In this document: positions 34,867-46,092 of the stretch, piece by piece
How the letters are laid out: the number at the start of each line of letters is the position of its first letter
Position numbering within the stretch: the stretch's first letter is position 1
From: Chondrus crispus
Lineage: Eukaryota > Rhodophyta > Florideophyceae > Gigartinales > Gigartinaceae
Reading direction: 5' to 3'
Assembly: GCF_000350225.1 (NCBI RefSeq)
Contig: NW_005179363.1
Coordinates: 256,984-320,983 of the forward strand
DNA length: 64,000 nt
The notes under the pieces: generated by a model
Database searches by the model: none
Told to the model about the DNA's origin: nothing
Seen by the model: only the letters and a program-made list of their open reading frames with translations
Program-made: the position numbers and the translations under genes

Positions 34867-35180
34867 CACCAGCTTGTGCAGGTGTACACTTTGTGCTCGA
34901 CCGATTGTTGGGTTACTACAGTAATTCATTTTTAGTTACCGTATGCTGGAGGTAAAACTGAGGCAGGCACGTCTCCCCTTACTTCATACCCTAATCCTTT
35001 TCCGGTACGGTTATTAATCTCTCTCAGGTTTCCAGCTCTCCACCGGTCGTACTTCTCTGCACCCCAGTACGACTGCGCGTGTCCAGTGCAGTGTACCTCC
35101 CTTGTCCCGTGCTTCCTACCGATTCGGATAATCCTACCTGACGCTCCAGTGTAGCAGTCCCCCAGGCTCCCTCGTTTTTA
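34867..35180. repeat. Repeat related to the 3.9-4.3 kb units
   Basis: The block CCACCGGTCGTAC...GACTGCGCGTG...CCTCCCTTGTC resembles the 180-bp tandem units at 3923-4262, and GATTGTTGGGTTACT resembles 3874-3890. It is likely part of another LTR-like repeat into which F1 copy B was inserted. No coding sequence was recognised. Confidence 0.4.
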
Positions 35181-35185
35181 GGTGC

Positions 35186-35855
35186 TGTAGCATAAACACC
35201 CCCAGATAGGGGTGTATGCACAGTTCGACCGAGACCCTTGTCGATTGGGAAGACGGGGGTGAAGCGGGACACCAGCTAACGGCACAGGGCAGCGGGCCCG
35301 GGTAGCGTGGTAGAGCGGGACGGGGAGGACGCGGGCACGCACGGGCGGGTCGACGCCTCGGCGCCCCGGCGGGGTACTGGGTAACGATCCAGTACCGACG
35401 GGCGGAGGCGGACCCGGCTCGTGGGCGTGCCGCGCGCGTCCTCAACCCGCTCGGTACTGCTCTAAGGTAATTAGCGAGCGTTACCTTGGAATAAGCGGGA
35501 AGTCGGACCTTGACGGTCGGTGGGTGACAAGTCCGTGCTTGTCCTCCTCCACTGCCGCCGGTCCGCTCCATATTTAATATACAAAACAATCTATAACAAT
35601 ACAGTACCGAAGTACTGTAGTGGACTACTGTAGTACAGATCGGACCGTACTGTAATACTGTCAGCCATCGAGGCTGACAGTACATGTGTGTGCGCGCGCT
35701 TCCGTCCCGCGCGGTACACGTGTACACGCGTGCGCCCTGTACCCGAGGGGTACACGTGGCCACGCACGGTGGTACTGTAGAGCATCGGGCTCTACAATAT
35801 TGGATCCCGTTGTTGATCTAATCTAACTAAAAAGGCCCAGGGGGGTTATACTACA
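35186..35855 (-). mobile_element. Solo-LTR-like element, family F1 copy B, TSD GGTGC
   Basis: On the plus strand it starts TGTAGCATAAACACC and ends GGTTATACTACA, inverted versions of one another. Both flanks are GGTGC (35,181-35,185 and 35,856-35,860). It is 670 bp, in the opposite orientation to copies A and D. Shared internal blocks include the GCGTGGTAGAGCGGGAC block and the GACGGGCGGAGGCGGA block. No coding capacity. Confidence 0.88.
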
Positions 35856-35954
35856 GGTGCCGCCTGTCTCTTTGCCGTTTACGGTTTTGCTACTCTACGG
35901 TTGTACCACGACTTCCGCAAAACGAGAAAGGTGTTTTCCCCTCTTCATCTGCTA

Positions 35955-36940
35955 GCTACCCTTGATGATGATCTTTTGGGAACAAGGGCAGCGGACAACC
36001 AGGTCAAGATGCTTAACTTGTGAAAAGCAGACCGCCAAAGTCATGCAGCGGACGCGCTTGCTGATGCCCGTTTCCGAATAGTCCTAGCAATTCGATTTCG
36101 AAGAAGGGGCGAGGCTCAGACGGAGTCAGTACGCAAAATGCTTCTGACGCTGATGGGCGGTCGGGGGGAGGAGGCCGTAAATGGATGTATAGGTACAGCG
36201 GACAGAGATTATGGGAAGGGCGCTTTTATGGAAATACTGGCATAATTTGGTGTGGGGTCGGTCTTCGTGATGCCCAGTCACTTGCTAAGGGTTCATCTTT
36301 TTGTGGGGTTGTCATTTTTGTCTCCCAGAAGGGAGGACATCGTCGAGGAAGCTGCACGCGATGTTGAATTCGGACCACACGGGGTGGATGGCACCACTGA
36401 GGAAATATTGGCATACTTTGGTGCAGGGTCGGTCTTCGTGATGCCCAGTCACTTGCTAAGGGTTCATCTTTTGTGGGGTTGTCATTTTTGTCTCCCAGAA
36501 GGGAGGACATCGTCGAGGAAGCTGCACTCGGTGTTGAATTCGGACCACACGGGGTGGATGGCACCACTGAGCTCGGTCCGAGCGCGGCAGAGACAGATTC
36601 TGGTGGCGCCACCGACGACGTTCAGGTACAAGAGGACCTCGATCCCGACTACGACCGCCGGGGAGCGTTTCAATCGATGATGAGCCAGGTTTGGGTCCGG
36701 AGGCGTCTTTTGCTACGAAGAATCTCGGCGCCTCTGGGTCGCGGATGGAGCAAAGAAAATTGATGGCCATTGCAGTGCAAGAGCATAGAACCGATAAGTT
36801 TGCAAAGGTACTCCGTTTAATGTACACAGTACTCAGCAGCACATATAATACTCTAAACACGTGGAAAGCTGTACCGAAGGCGGCAGCCGTCACGGAGAAG
36901 ATGTTGTTTATAGCAAGGCGGGGGAGGGGGAAGACTTGAG
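35955..36940 (+). pseudogene. Element X, DDE-like segment and linker (copy X1)
   Basis: The readable protein starts LDDDLLGTRAADNQVK, passes an in-frame stop, then KADRQSHAADALADARFRI, a VRKMLLTLMGGRGEEAVN segment, IGTADRDYGKGAFMEILA and FGVGSVFVMPSHLLRVHLFV. An acidic linker follows, then RRGAFQSM and, after a frame change, SFATKNLGAS and a MAIAVQEHRTDKFAKVLRLM segment. The same order occurs at 38,771-39,545, so it is a real protein family. The two conserved aspartate motifs (LDD, TADRxYGK) resemble catalytic positions of DDE transposases such as piggyBac, but I cannot name the family. The YqaJ-like segment at 37,141 follows in the same orientation and is probably part of the same protein. 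A 171-bp duplication lies inside this copy. Confidence 0.6.
36230..36570. repeat. Tandem duplication, about 171-bp unit
   Basis: The 36,230-36,400 segment is repeated at 36,401-36,570 with few differences, including one missing T in the second copy. The first unit is in frame with element X (FGVGSVFVMPSHLLRVHLFV); the second changes frame after RVHL. It duplicates 57 codons. Confidence 0.92.
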
Positions 36941-37140
36941 GGTTCTGAGGATGGTAGCGAAAAGCGCTATCCGGGCAAATTGTGAAGTGTTAACATGCGG
37001 GCAGCGGTGAGCGGATTAGTTCGTCCTCCGCCAGGTTCGCATAACCAGCATCAATTCTGGGCTTATTATAATGAGCAGTTTAATTGTTAGACTTGCGCTC
37101 GAGCTAAATTAGAGGGGGACGAAGAAGAGAGGACACCTGA

Positions 37141-38640
37141 GCTATGGTTCCGTCTGTTTTATAGGAGTTAGTTTAGTTCTAAAACGTCGACGGAAGCGAT
37201 GAAGAGAGGAAATGGGAACGAAAACGCTGTTGTTTGTGCGCTACGTAATTTACCTTTCCTGAGGGACGTTTTTGAAGTGGGGATGGTGGCAATGAAGGAA
37301 GCCCGCTACCCGGCATGCTCACCTGATAGAATCGCGCTTTTGAACCCGGCCGCTTTTAATGAATGGGAGGTGGGAGGGTAGGAGGTTCATATGACAACGT
37401 CAGGCGACGTGGTACTTGCGGCCGTTGAGATTAAGAAAAAAGTCGCGCCTTCAAGCCTGGGCAGAGCGGTTTCTTTGACTTCTGCAGATGTACAGTTCTG
37501 TGACGTCGGCGATGAGACGTTTCAGAACTACGTTCCAAGGGAACACATGGCCCAAGTAATTTCCCAACTCGTCGTGCTCCGCTTCAGGTTTTCAGTTTAC
37601 GTGGTTGCTGTGGAAACGGGAATACTGTACACAGTAGCTATGACATGCACTGAAACAATGCTCTGGGCTTGTCATAATGTTCTCAATTACACCGCTGGTC
37701 CTAATGTAAGATGGGCGTATGAGGACAGAGTCACTATTCCAGGCTTTGTCGCTGCTGAATGGCCGCCAAATTTGAGCTCCAGGCACAAATTTGTAGCAGA
37801 ATGACGGATCTGCATTAGATTCAGATTTGGATCACTACCTGCGAGAGCACGATGCTCTGCAGCACTAAGGCGCGTGTCCACGTGTACTCCACGTGTACGG
37901 GGGCACGCGACCACACGCGTACACGTGTAGTACACGTGTAGGAAGCGCGTACCACCGCGCGCCCTGTACGCGTCGCACACGTGTGCTGTCAGCCCCGACG
38001 GCTAACAGCATTACAGCCCGGGACGACCCGCGCTACAGTAGGTTACTAAAGCATACCGGTACTGTAGTAATATGCTAGACGCGTTGGATACATTAAATAC
38101 GAGCGGACCGGCGGCGGAGAAGGGAGGGACAAGCACGGACTTGTCCACGACCTGCCGCATATGTCCGTCTTCCAGCTTACCTAACAAGCGCGATCCGCCT
38201 TCGCGCTCGTTAAACGGGACAAAGCGGGTACGGGACACACGCGTGCGCGAGCGAGCCTAGATCCGCCTCTGCCCGTCAGCGGAGGTACGTTACCCAGCGC
38301 TGCTCCGGGGCGTCGAGGCGTGGATCGGCCCGCGCGTACGCTCGTCCCCGACCGTCCCGCTCTACCACGCTCCCAGGGCCGGCTTCCCTGTCTCGTTAGC
38401 TGTGTATTCTCCTTGTCTTCTCGCCCTCCGAAAGGGTCTACGTCGAGCTAAGTGTACGCCCCTCTATGTTGGGGAGTGTTTATGCTACAAAACTTTGGCG
38501 CACAATTGATGACCATGTGAAGGGCAGGGGGTCCTTCGTTCTACTTAAGCTTTTTAGAAAACGGTTGGTCTTTTTAAAGAGCAATTTATTGGTTACATCT
38601 CACTAGAGAGAGGCTTATTATTAGTATGAATGTCAACTGA
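37141..38640 (+). pseudogene. Element X, YqaJ-like nuclease segment, split by F1 copy D
   Basis: The frame reads KTSTEAMKRGNGNENAVV, LPFLRDVFEVGM, then YPACSPDRIALLNP, then VVLAAVEIKKKVAPSS, then VPREHMAQVISQLVVLRFRF. The S-P-D...E-x-K arrangement and the later Q-containing helix match the YqaJ-type PD-(D/E)xK nuclease fold used by phage exonucleases and some mobile elements; here both acidic sites and the lysine are intact. A stop lies at about 37,379. At 37,791 the solo-LTR-like F1 copy D interrupts the frame after SSRHKF; it resumes at 38,490 with WRTIDDHVKGRGSFVLLKLF. A diverged homologue is at 43,885-44,577. The nuclease call is by motif only. Confidence 0.65.
37792..38489 (+). mobile_element. 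Solo-LTR-like element, family F1 copy D, TSD AAATT/AAACT
   Basis: The 698-bp insertion starts TGTAGCAGAATGACG and ends GTTTATGCTACA. Flanking 5-mers are AAATT (37,787-37,791) and AAACT (38,490-38,494). Removing it together with one flank restores the open frame of the element X segment on either side, which confirms both boundaries. Internal blocks match copies A, B, C and E. Confidence 0.85.
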
Positions 38641-38770
38641 TTTTCTCCCACCAATAGAGGAAACATTGGGAAAATGTCATGAGTGTCTCAAAAGGAATAT
38701 GACGCAGTAGCTGGATGTGTTCGAGAGGGCTTGTTTCCCGATGACGTGCAAAGTATTTGTAAATCCGATT

Positions 38771-39545
38771 CATACATTTTCCACTCTCGACGACAATTTA
38801 TACGGAACCAGGGCAAATGACAATCAAGTGAAGTCAGTAAGCCAAAGAAAGGCAGATCGTGACGGACACAGTGCAGATTCTATTGCTTGTGCGCTTTTTC
38901 GAGCCACTGTAATAGTACGATTTTAGACAAAGGGGAGAGAAGCAAACTGACAATGAGAAACAATTAATTCGCAATCTCGTGGGGGGCTGCGGAGAACAGA
39001 GTCTCCATGGCCTATTGTTAACCGCAGATGGAGGGTAGGGAGGTATTCGTCTGCTCAGGTCCCTTTTATCATACAGCATCGGATCCATACCTATTATGCC
39101 GTAACACATTATGCGATGTCATCCGTCTGTGGGAAAATCGTTCCTTCAGATAGGACGGGATGAAGACGAAGAGTTATGAAGTAACGTAGACTCTGATGGA
39201 AGTCAAAATTCTGATTGGGACGATCAGGAGGGACGAGTGGTCCAGGACAATGCTCAAAATAGCTCCGAACAGCACAAATACACTGCCGCTTACACATTGG
39301 ATCGGCGCCGCCCGTTCGTAATGGATGACGCTGGAAATTCTGGGCCGGCTTGCTTCACTGCCGTGAAGATTTTAGCGGCCCTTTCTGATAATGGCAGCCG
39401 AAGACCGCCGTTAAGAGGAAGGGTGAGAGCGGTTGCAGTTCGTGAGCATGGAGATATACAGGAACTTACATTGCTTCTGTATATAGTCCTTGCTGCCGTC
39501 ATGAACGAACCGGAAACTTGGATCGCGGTTGCAATGACAGAATAA
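38771..39545 (+). pseudogene. Element X, DDE-like segment and linker (copy X2)
   Basis: This diverged relative of 35,955-36,940 has the same order of segments: STLDDNLYGTRANDNQVK, RKADRDGHSADSIACALFRA, LVGGCGEQSLHGLLLTADGG, SIGSIPIMP and HPSVGKSFLQIGRDEDEEL, an acidic linker (VDSDGSQNSDWDDQEG), RRRPFVMDDAGNSGPACF and VRAVAVREHGDIQELTLLLY. Several stops (after TADGG, MP and EEL, and at about 38,926) show it is dead. It lies downstream of the YqaJ segment of X1. It could therefore be a second element copy in tandem, or the order of the intact protein may be YqaJ first. Confidence 0.6.
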
Positions 39546-39771
39546 TGCCGGCACTTACCTTTCAACAAACTCGATGACAACCGAACAGTCCCGAGCCCGC
39601 CGCTTACATCTGTGATGGAAAAACATGTAGTGGAACGACATTTGTTGCAACATTGCAGTGTTATGACCATTGGGCGATGCCGCGCAGACTCGTTCGTTCT
39701 GTGGCAGTTTCGTATGACAGATACAGTTGCTGGTATCCTTATCAGCCGTGAGGCCGGATTTCACAGGGCAG

Positions 39772-40088
39772 TGTAGAGCGCTGACCGCCCCGCATAATCG
39801 CGTGGCACACGTCGATTCCCCACGTTTAATCGTGTACCCAGACCACCCGCACTGTCCGGCTGTAAGCCCCACGGTGCGAAGTATTGACAGCTCATCCTCC
39901 ACGTGTATCCCGGTCATACCGCACGTGTACCTGTTTCCCTACACCACGTGTAACCTGTATCATACCACACTACAGTGAGTACTGTCAGAACGCTTAATTA
40001 GGTGATTCCAGAGCTATAACAGCGGGCTGCTACACAGATGGTATTTCTTACTATATTTTAACTAATTATTTTTCCGACGTCGACTACA
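39772..40088 (+). mobile_element. Possible LTR-like fragment
   Basis: The segment starts TGTAGAGCGCTGACCG and ends GACGTCGACTACA, and is rich in CACGTG. The GACGTCGA and TTAATTATTT blocks resemble F2 copy 1. No target duplication is visible (GGCAG left, GAGTA right), so the limits are uncertain. Confidence 0.35.
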
Positions 40089-40700
40089 GAGTAAATTCTC
40101 GATGCAGGGAACTCATTTGTTGCTGCTGCGCCACGTCCAAAAGTTCACTGTATCAAGAGATTCACTGCACCGGACAGGGTGTCAAAGATATTTTTCGAGC
40201 CCTGATTGCATCGTAAATTGCGTACAGAACTTACAGTACAGATATGTGTCCTGTGGGATGCCACTGGTCCAAAAGCTCATTATGGATCGTTTCGGTCACG
40301 GGGCATTTATCGCAATTCATTGAGGTGGTAAAGCACCCAATGCTAGAAAAGTGTTCCGTTCAGGTGGCAAATCAATGCGTTTACACGCCCCAAACCTAGA
40401 ACTGCCCTACGACGAGAAGCATACAGTACAAGACACTGTGCTATATTAAACGTCTAATTCCAATTTTCCATTTATAAGTTTGGCCCACAAACCTACAATT
40501 CACTACTCTGCACAGCGGACCCCTTTTCCTTCCAGCACTTCCTCGCGAACTCGTAGCCCCTATCGCGATGCCAGACTCAGCCTCGTTTGATAGCAACTTA
40601 CGGACACCCCATGGCTGACTCGTACCGGCACGTGCTTTGAAATCGCGCCCCAAGCGAACGTGGAGACCGAAAGAACCGTCTAGAACACAGCTCAATTTCA
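40089..40700. other. No gene recognised
   Basis: No domain is visible. It may hold the eroded left end of the pogo relic that follows. Confidence 0.4.
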
Positions 40701-42225
40701 ATGATAAGCAAGAGGTGCTCCTGCGTCTGGGTGCAAAAGAAGATGGAACGTTTTGGGAACCCAAGATTGACGCTCGTTCCAAAAACATTGACAGCTAAGG
40801 ATTTGGCAGTAAGATCTAATATCTCAAGGGCAGCCATTTCTGCATGGCTTAGGTCCTCTAAAAGGCTATCAGGCACGTCTCAACGTAGCCGTACATTGAA
40901 GAAAAGTTGTCGTTTCAAAGATGGGCCCTTGCCGAAGCTTGAGTCAGCTGTTCTACAACACTGGTAGAAAAGGGTTTTATACATGCGTTGTCAATCAATG
41001 TTTTGCGAGCGTACGTTGCGACATGTGCCCAGGAAATTAGGGACGATATGATCGAAACGACGAACCCGGACCTTGGTGAAAAGTTGTCAGTGGAAAACAC
41101 GAACGAAATGGAAGGGATGAAGAAGCGACTTGGTGCTTAAAGAGCAAGTAGTGGACTGGTACGTAATGTTTTAAGGCGAAACCATCTCTGCTGCCATGTC
41201 GGTGCTGGAACCGTGGAGGCACTTTTCCGAGGAAACAGTAAGAGCACATCGTTTTATAATGCAGAAGAAATTGGCGTGCGTCTCGATAAATGACCTCTGT
41301 AATACAGATGAGGTATCAAAGCATTATCGACCTTTTGCTAAGCCTGCAATTCATTTTTCTGATGGACCTGCGACGTATGAGGGAGAAAAAGCACGCCTCA
41401 TAGCAGTGCTGATGGTCCTTTCGGAAGGCACGAAAGCTCCAATAACAGAAATCGGACGTTACAAAAAGCCTAAAAGTTTCCCTCGACACTCCGACGCCAT
41501 GCAGTATCTCGGGATGTTTACAAGTCTCAAAAGAATTATTGGAACACACAAGGTTTGTGGCAGCAGACAGTGCGAGGTTTCAATACAATGGCTAGACTAC
41601 AGGGTCGAAGGATAACAGCTGTCCATGACAACTGCGCGGCTCACACCGTAGAATACACTCAGTACAGTGCGTTCGACGAGTTCTTACTGCCTCCGAATTC
41701 TTTCGCACATTTGCAGCCTGTCGACGCCTCACTTGAACGTTCTTTTAAATGCATTTATAGACGCCTCCTGATCAGGCATTTGCCTGCGTATGTGGACAAG
41801 ATGATGCGAATACCAGAGAGTGAGAGGCCTTCGTTTAAGATCAAAAAAGATGTTCCAACATACATTGCTGTGAAGCTAATGGAAAAGGCCTGGAACGTTG
41901 TGCTTAGGACTGTTGTATCAAATGGATGGTTGTCAGCCCATATTTTGGCACCGCACCAGCGTGCTAAAGTCGAGGAGCTTTTAAAGCAAGAACATTGCAA
42001 ATTGGGACCTCCTTTTTGCCCTCAAATTGGGGCTTTTTGAGCACTGAGAAAGCTTTGGCGTCACAACGAGCCATTGGTCCAAAAAGAGAGTGAGATGTAT
42101 TTCTGGTCACACTGCTAGTCATGGTACAAGACAAAGGGGGAAGAGCTGACATAGAGGATGACTTAGAAGTGATAGACCTGATGGACTGTTTGGTGGACAT
42201 GAGTGAGGACGCTTTGGATTTTTCG
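40701..42225 (+). pseudogene. pogo/Tigger-like transposase relic (copy 5)
   Basis: The DNA-binding part reads LTAKDLAVRSNISRAAISAW with a GPLPKLESAVLQHW end (40,780-40,966), the CENP-B-type helix-turn-helix. After frame changes the catalytic region follows: D in CNTDEVSKHYRPF (about 41,300), a LIAVLMVLSEGTKAPITEIG strand, D in ITAVHDNCAAH (about 41,625) and D in HLQPVDASLERSFKCIYR (about 41,720), with a C-terminal VKLMEKAWNVV segment. The tail holds an acidic stretch (IEDDLEVIDLMDCLVDMSED). All three catalytic aspartates remain; at least two frameshifts break it. It is a different subfamily from copies 3 and 4. Confidence 0.8.
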
Positions 42226-42251
42226 TAGCTGAAGGTGTTAGGTGAGTTTGA

Positions 42252-42671
42252 TTAGAATGTCTTGAGGGCGTTTATGGATATGGAAGACCGGCTGGACACG
42301 TGCCAGGAAGTGACAGAGCGAAATGCCATCCAAATTGCTGCTGTAGGAGCATTGGATAGTATGAGGGGGCGGGACGTCGAAGTTGCGCCCTCGAATTGAG
42401 AGAGGAGCTGAAAATCAGCGTACGCTACAGCCATCAACCTCAAGGTACTTGAAGGCACATGAGGCTTTTAGAAGGGCGGGAATTGATGGGAGCTCACAGG
42501 AAGGAAAATTTTCAGATATAGGGACGGGGTTGAAGGATGTCATCAATATTGAGATACATAGGGTCGGGGAGTTAAATAAGAAGAACCGCCTGCAAGCAAG
42601 CGCAAGCAAGCATTACGTCCCTTTCTGTGGAAGGCAGTCAGAATCAGAAACAAAAGTGATGGAAATACTCT
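42252..42671 (+). pseudogene. Unidentified protein fragment after pogo copy 5
   Basis: Two adjoining frames have protein-like composition: FMDMEDRLDTCQEVTERN...GALDSMRGRDVEV, then after a shift ERGAENQRTLQPSTSRYLKA...ELNKKNRLQASASKHYVPF. They look helical and charged. They may be the C-terminal tail or a second gene of the pogo element. I do not recognise a family. Confidence 0.35.
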
Positions 42672-43439
42672 GAAAATTTGTTTGTTTCAAAGCATTTTGG
42701 GCGATTTATACACATAAATGCCTGCCTCATACAGTGAACCACGGCTCTTTTGGGGTCGCCGTATCATACTTGTTTACTTTAGCGGCCCAGGTTACTGTAA
42801 AAGGGTATTTCCAACCCAGAATCGCAAAGATGGCGGGCGTCGGAACTGCTAAAGTTGACTGTATTGCAAGAGGTCATTGCATCGGGGTGTCACTGTACCG
42901 AGAATTTAATCTGATTTAATCTGTACTATTGTGATTTTTGAGTGGATCTGCGGGACGATTTTTGTGAACAAAGCTTTAAGTCTATTGAAGTCAACACGCC
43001 CAAAACTGTAATCAGTTGCCGATGCTTGGCATAGCGAGCAACGCAGCGTACGAGGAAGTTGCAGCGCTGGCAATACGATTGGGCCCAGCTGCACCCTGGA
43101 ACGGGTGAGCGTAGACACGGCGACGGAGAACATGCGAAGGGACGAAAGCAAGAACCAACAGTGGCAGTCAGACTACAGCGTGAGCACATTGCCCGCGCGA
43201 TGCGAATAAGCGAGCTACTCGAATGGGAGACTAGCAGAACTCGGGCACGAGGAAGGCTAATCGAGCGAATGGAAGCGGGGATGTATAGCGGGGGAGTGGA
43301 GGCGAGATAAAATATAGAAAGCAAATACCCAGCTTAATGGCGACCGGCGTGGGCACCTTCTTTCCTATCCCTACACCCATCTCCATAGATTGTGACATAT
43401 CCGTACGTGCACAGGCTAAGCGGACATCCCTCAAATATT
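42672..43439. other. No confident gene
   Basis: An 83-codon frame at 43,059-43,310 (basic, Arg/Glu-rich) has no motif that I can name. Confidence 0.35.
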
Positions 43440-43881
43440 CGCACCATATCTAATCAATGTTAACTATATAGTTGATGTCCCACCCTAAGTAAATCGACAC
43501 TAACCCTTGGGGTCAGGTCCTGAGTCTTTGGAGTAGGGATTTGTAGCCATGTGTTTGGTACTAGCCCATCGCTAGCCTACGAGTGCTTATGTACCCCTCT
43601 CAGATCCCAACCCTATCTACCGCGCGCGCCCCTGGGCCGCTATAGTACTACCGCGAGCACCCCTAGTCCGTTATAGTACTACCACGCGCGAGCTGCCCCT
43701 GATACTTCGCCCCTACTGGGTGCTCCTTTTGTTATTCCCCACTTTAATCATCTACCGCGCTACGTGCCCGGATCCCGAGCAGGTTAACCCACAGGTGGTC
43801 CCCCAGAACACCACATGTGCTCCGATCACGCGCGCTCTGCCTGGGACTATACCACCGTTCTCTCCAAGTGCAACACAGGCA
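43440..43881 (+). mobile_element. LTR-like fragment, family F2 copy 3
   Basis: It shares the GATGTCCCACCCTAAGTAAA block, CTAGCCCA, AGATCCCAACC, CGCGCGCCCC and GGTTAACCCACAGGTGGT blocks in order with F2 copies 1 and 2, and ends near AAGTGCAACACA. The first third of the family sequence is not clear to the left, so this may be truncated or diverged. It lies directly before the YqaJ-like relic of X3. Confidence 0.55.
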
Positions 43882-43884
43882 GAT

Positions 43885-44577
43885 GGGCTACCACAGCCTA
43901 CCCCTGAACAAGGTTCGAGTATTACGGATCAGCTCCGATCCCTTACGGGAAACTGGTTCAGTTTATCCAGATCTACAGACGCCTTGATGCGTGGAACAGC
44001 AAATGAAACTGTAGCCTTCAGATCCCTGGCATCCAAACCATTGGTGAAGTCATTGTTTCAATGTGGGATGATAGCAAAAGCAGATGTCACTTGGATGGCT
44101 TGTCCTCCTAATGGAATTTCTCCAATTGATACACGTCAGCTGACTCTGTCGTGTACAGTTACTACACAACAGGATCACAAATTCATAGCTCTGTCTGGAT
44201 TAAGACGAGGATTGCCGAGTCTACTTCAGATCGTGAAATCGGACGAGCTACCATCGACAACAATTGTTGTAGTTTCGGCGATGACCGGTTCACCAACTAC
44301 ATACCGAAGGAACACAAGGAACAAGTCGTTCAACACATGAATGTCCTATCCGTGAACCACACCATCTACGTTTGCGCAGCTGAAGTTAGGTTAATGTATG
44401 TCGATGTAGTATACTGCCCACCACATATACTAACGATGTACTCCAGCGCTCTGAATCCCAGTGCAGCCCCAATCATATCTTTGGCCCATGAGGAAAAAGG
44501 TCGCCGTTCTTCCCTTCGCGAGTCACGAGACAAAGCAAATCCTGGTTGTACGAATAACGTTTTGGAGGAGTATTAAT
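43885..44577 (+). pseudogene. Element X, YqaJ-like segment (copy X3)
   Basis: A diverged homologue of 37,141-37,791: LRSLTGNWFSLSRSTDALMR, GTANETVAFRSLASKPLVKS, LFQCGMIAKADVTWMACPPN, then after a frame change WIKTRIAEST, DDRFTNYIPKEHKEQVVQHM and TIYVCAAEVRLMYV. The acidic SPD site is PPN and the ExK site is WIK here, so the nuclease residues are lost. The copia element at 45,432 lies further downstream. It supports the view that the YqaJ segment belongs to a repeated mobile family and not to a host gene. Confidence 0.6.
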
Positions 44578-45426
44578 ATATGCGTTAAGGGCAATGAGCG
44601 TTTCACCTGATGAAGCTATTCAACCATTGCCCCCAGAGCGTTTGCTCGAAAACCAAGTGTGGTGTAGATAGGAGTGCTCAAGCCAGAGCTATATTCCGAT
44701 CTTCAACATCATCCTTTCACTAGAAACAAAAGATGGTTTCTCAGGTTATGAAGACTGTCGCCATTATGCACTTATTGAATGGAGAACGAAGACGAGAGAA
44801 GAGCCATTGCACTCAATGTATTCCTTCAGAGGGTTATATTTCTACAAACATGCTCTCAATACTTTGCAGCAGCTGGGGGACTTCGTGTTTGAATTCTCAA
44901 AAGAGCTCCTGCATTATGCTGAATTTATCAGTATACACGGTGGTGGCACAGAGGTTGTTCAAGTCAATGATTCAAGTACGGAGACTATCCGGCTTGAGAA
45001 ATGTTGGGCCATATTGTAGCCGATGTGGAAGGTGTGGCGATTCATTCCATTAATGGCTTAACATTCGCGAGATCCTGGTTGGAACGGAGCGCGCTTGCAC
45101 GTGGGACAAATGGCAATCGATTATATGTCAAATGAGTGTGGTGGGTATACCATATGGTACCAAGAGTAAATTACTTGTAAAAGTGGAGATGGAGATTGTA
45201 CTGGGGCTCTGATTAGGATTTATCGTCTGCGCAAGATTCAGGCGAAACTCAGAATGAGATACAAAGTTTGGAGATTGATTGGACAACAACATACACAGCC
45301 AAATCTGATGCCTAGTATGTCGATTTTTTTTCCACATGCCAGGTTAGGTATGCTACGAAACATACTTACTGCTGTAGTGAAAGAAGCTATAGTGGGGTTA
45401 TGCAGCGTTCATGAAATTGTTGCTAT
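44578..45426. other. Left flank of the copia element; decayed coding-like sequence
   Basis: Frames such as 44,807-45,016 (LYFYKHALNTLQQLGDFVFE) have protein-like composition and may belong to element X copy 3, but I found no match elsewhere in the window and no known domain. Confidence 0.35.
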
Positions 45427-45431
45427 GTATG

Positions 45432-45883
45432 TGATGGTGTCCTGCGGGTTAGGGTGGAGCGAGGCGACTTTTGGTGTCCCCGTGTGTCCCCTCGTAGGAC
45501 TGAAGGGGACAACAGCGACTGACCGTCTCGTAGGGCGGACAAAAGGCGAGGGATAGAGCGAGGTGCGCATCGGTCTACTCGGCCACCCGTAGAACAGGGT
45601 GGTGTGGCGATGACTGGATATGGGGAAGTCGGCTTTACCTTTGTGATGATCTGGTTTTCCCTCTATCTTTGGAGAGGAGCTCTCTAGCTATGCCCTATCA
45701 TCGGTACCGCGGCGGTGTCCATCTTACCTACAGTGAGATGGGATCGCTGACAATGATGCCTGTGCGGGTGTCAATCGTGTGAATATCACACAAGTGTGCG
45801 AACTGGGGAAGTATGACGTGAAGTGTAGTGTGAGCGTGGGCAAGGGAAAGTGAGGATGGCGTGTGGCGCAAGCCTGTTGAACA
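45432..45883 (-). repeat. Copia 3' LTR (452 bp)
   Basis: A direct repeat of 51,251-52,348 without its insertion. Plus-strand ends are TGATGGTG and GTTGAACA. It contains an internal inverted block GTGTGAATATCACAC. Confidence 0.9.
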
Positions 45884-46092
45884 CATCCGGCCTTCAGGAC
45901 CGACATACTTACGGAGGGGAGCCTGAAGGAGAACTTGCTGCTTAAGTTCTTTTCATTTACGTACTGGACAATGGGAAGTGTGATGACGTGCGTGTGTAAG
46001 AGTCGCATGAGGGCTGGATTCGCATCGATCTTTTTGAGGCCATCCGCGGGGTTATCAGACGAGTGATTAAGGGCGACTTTGGTGAGTGCCCG

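Noticed and set aside
36252..36893. Open frames of 128-145 codons on both strands
   Set aside because: They arise from the 171-bp tandem duplication and overlap the better supported element X reading.
37141..37804. Phage or bacterial contamination because of the YqaJ-like nuclease
   Set aside because: The segment is repeated, interrupted by an F1 element typical of this genome, and adjoined by eukaryotic transposons.
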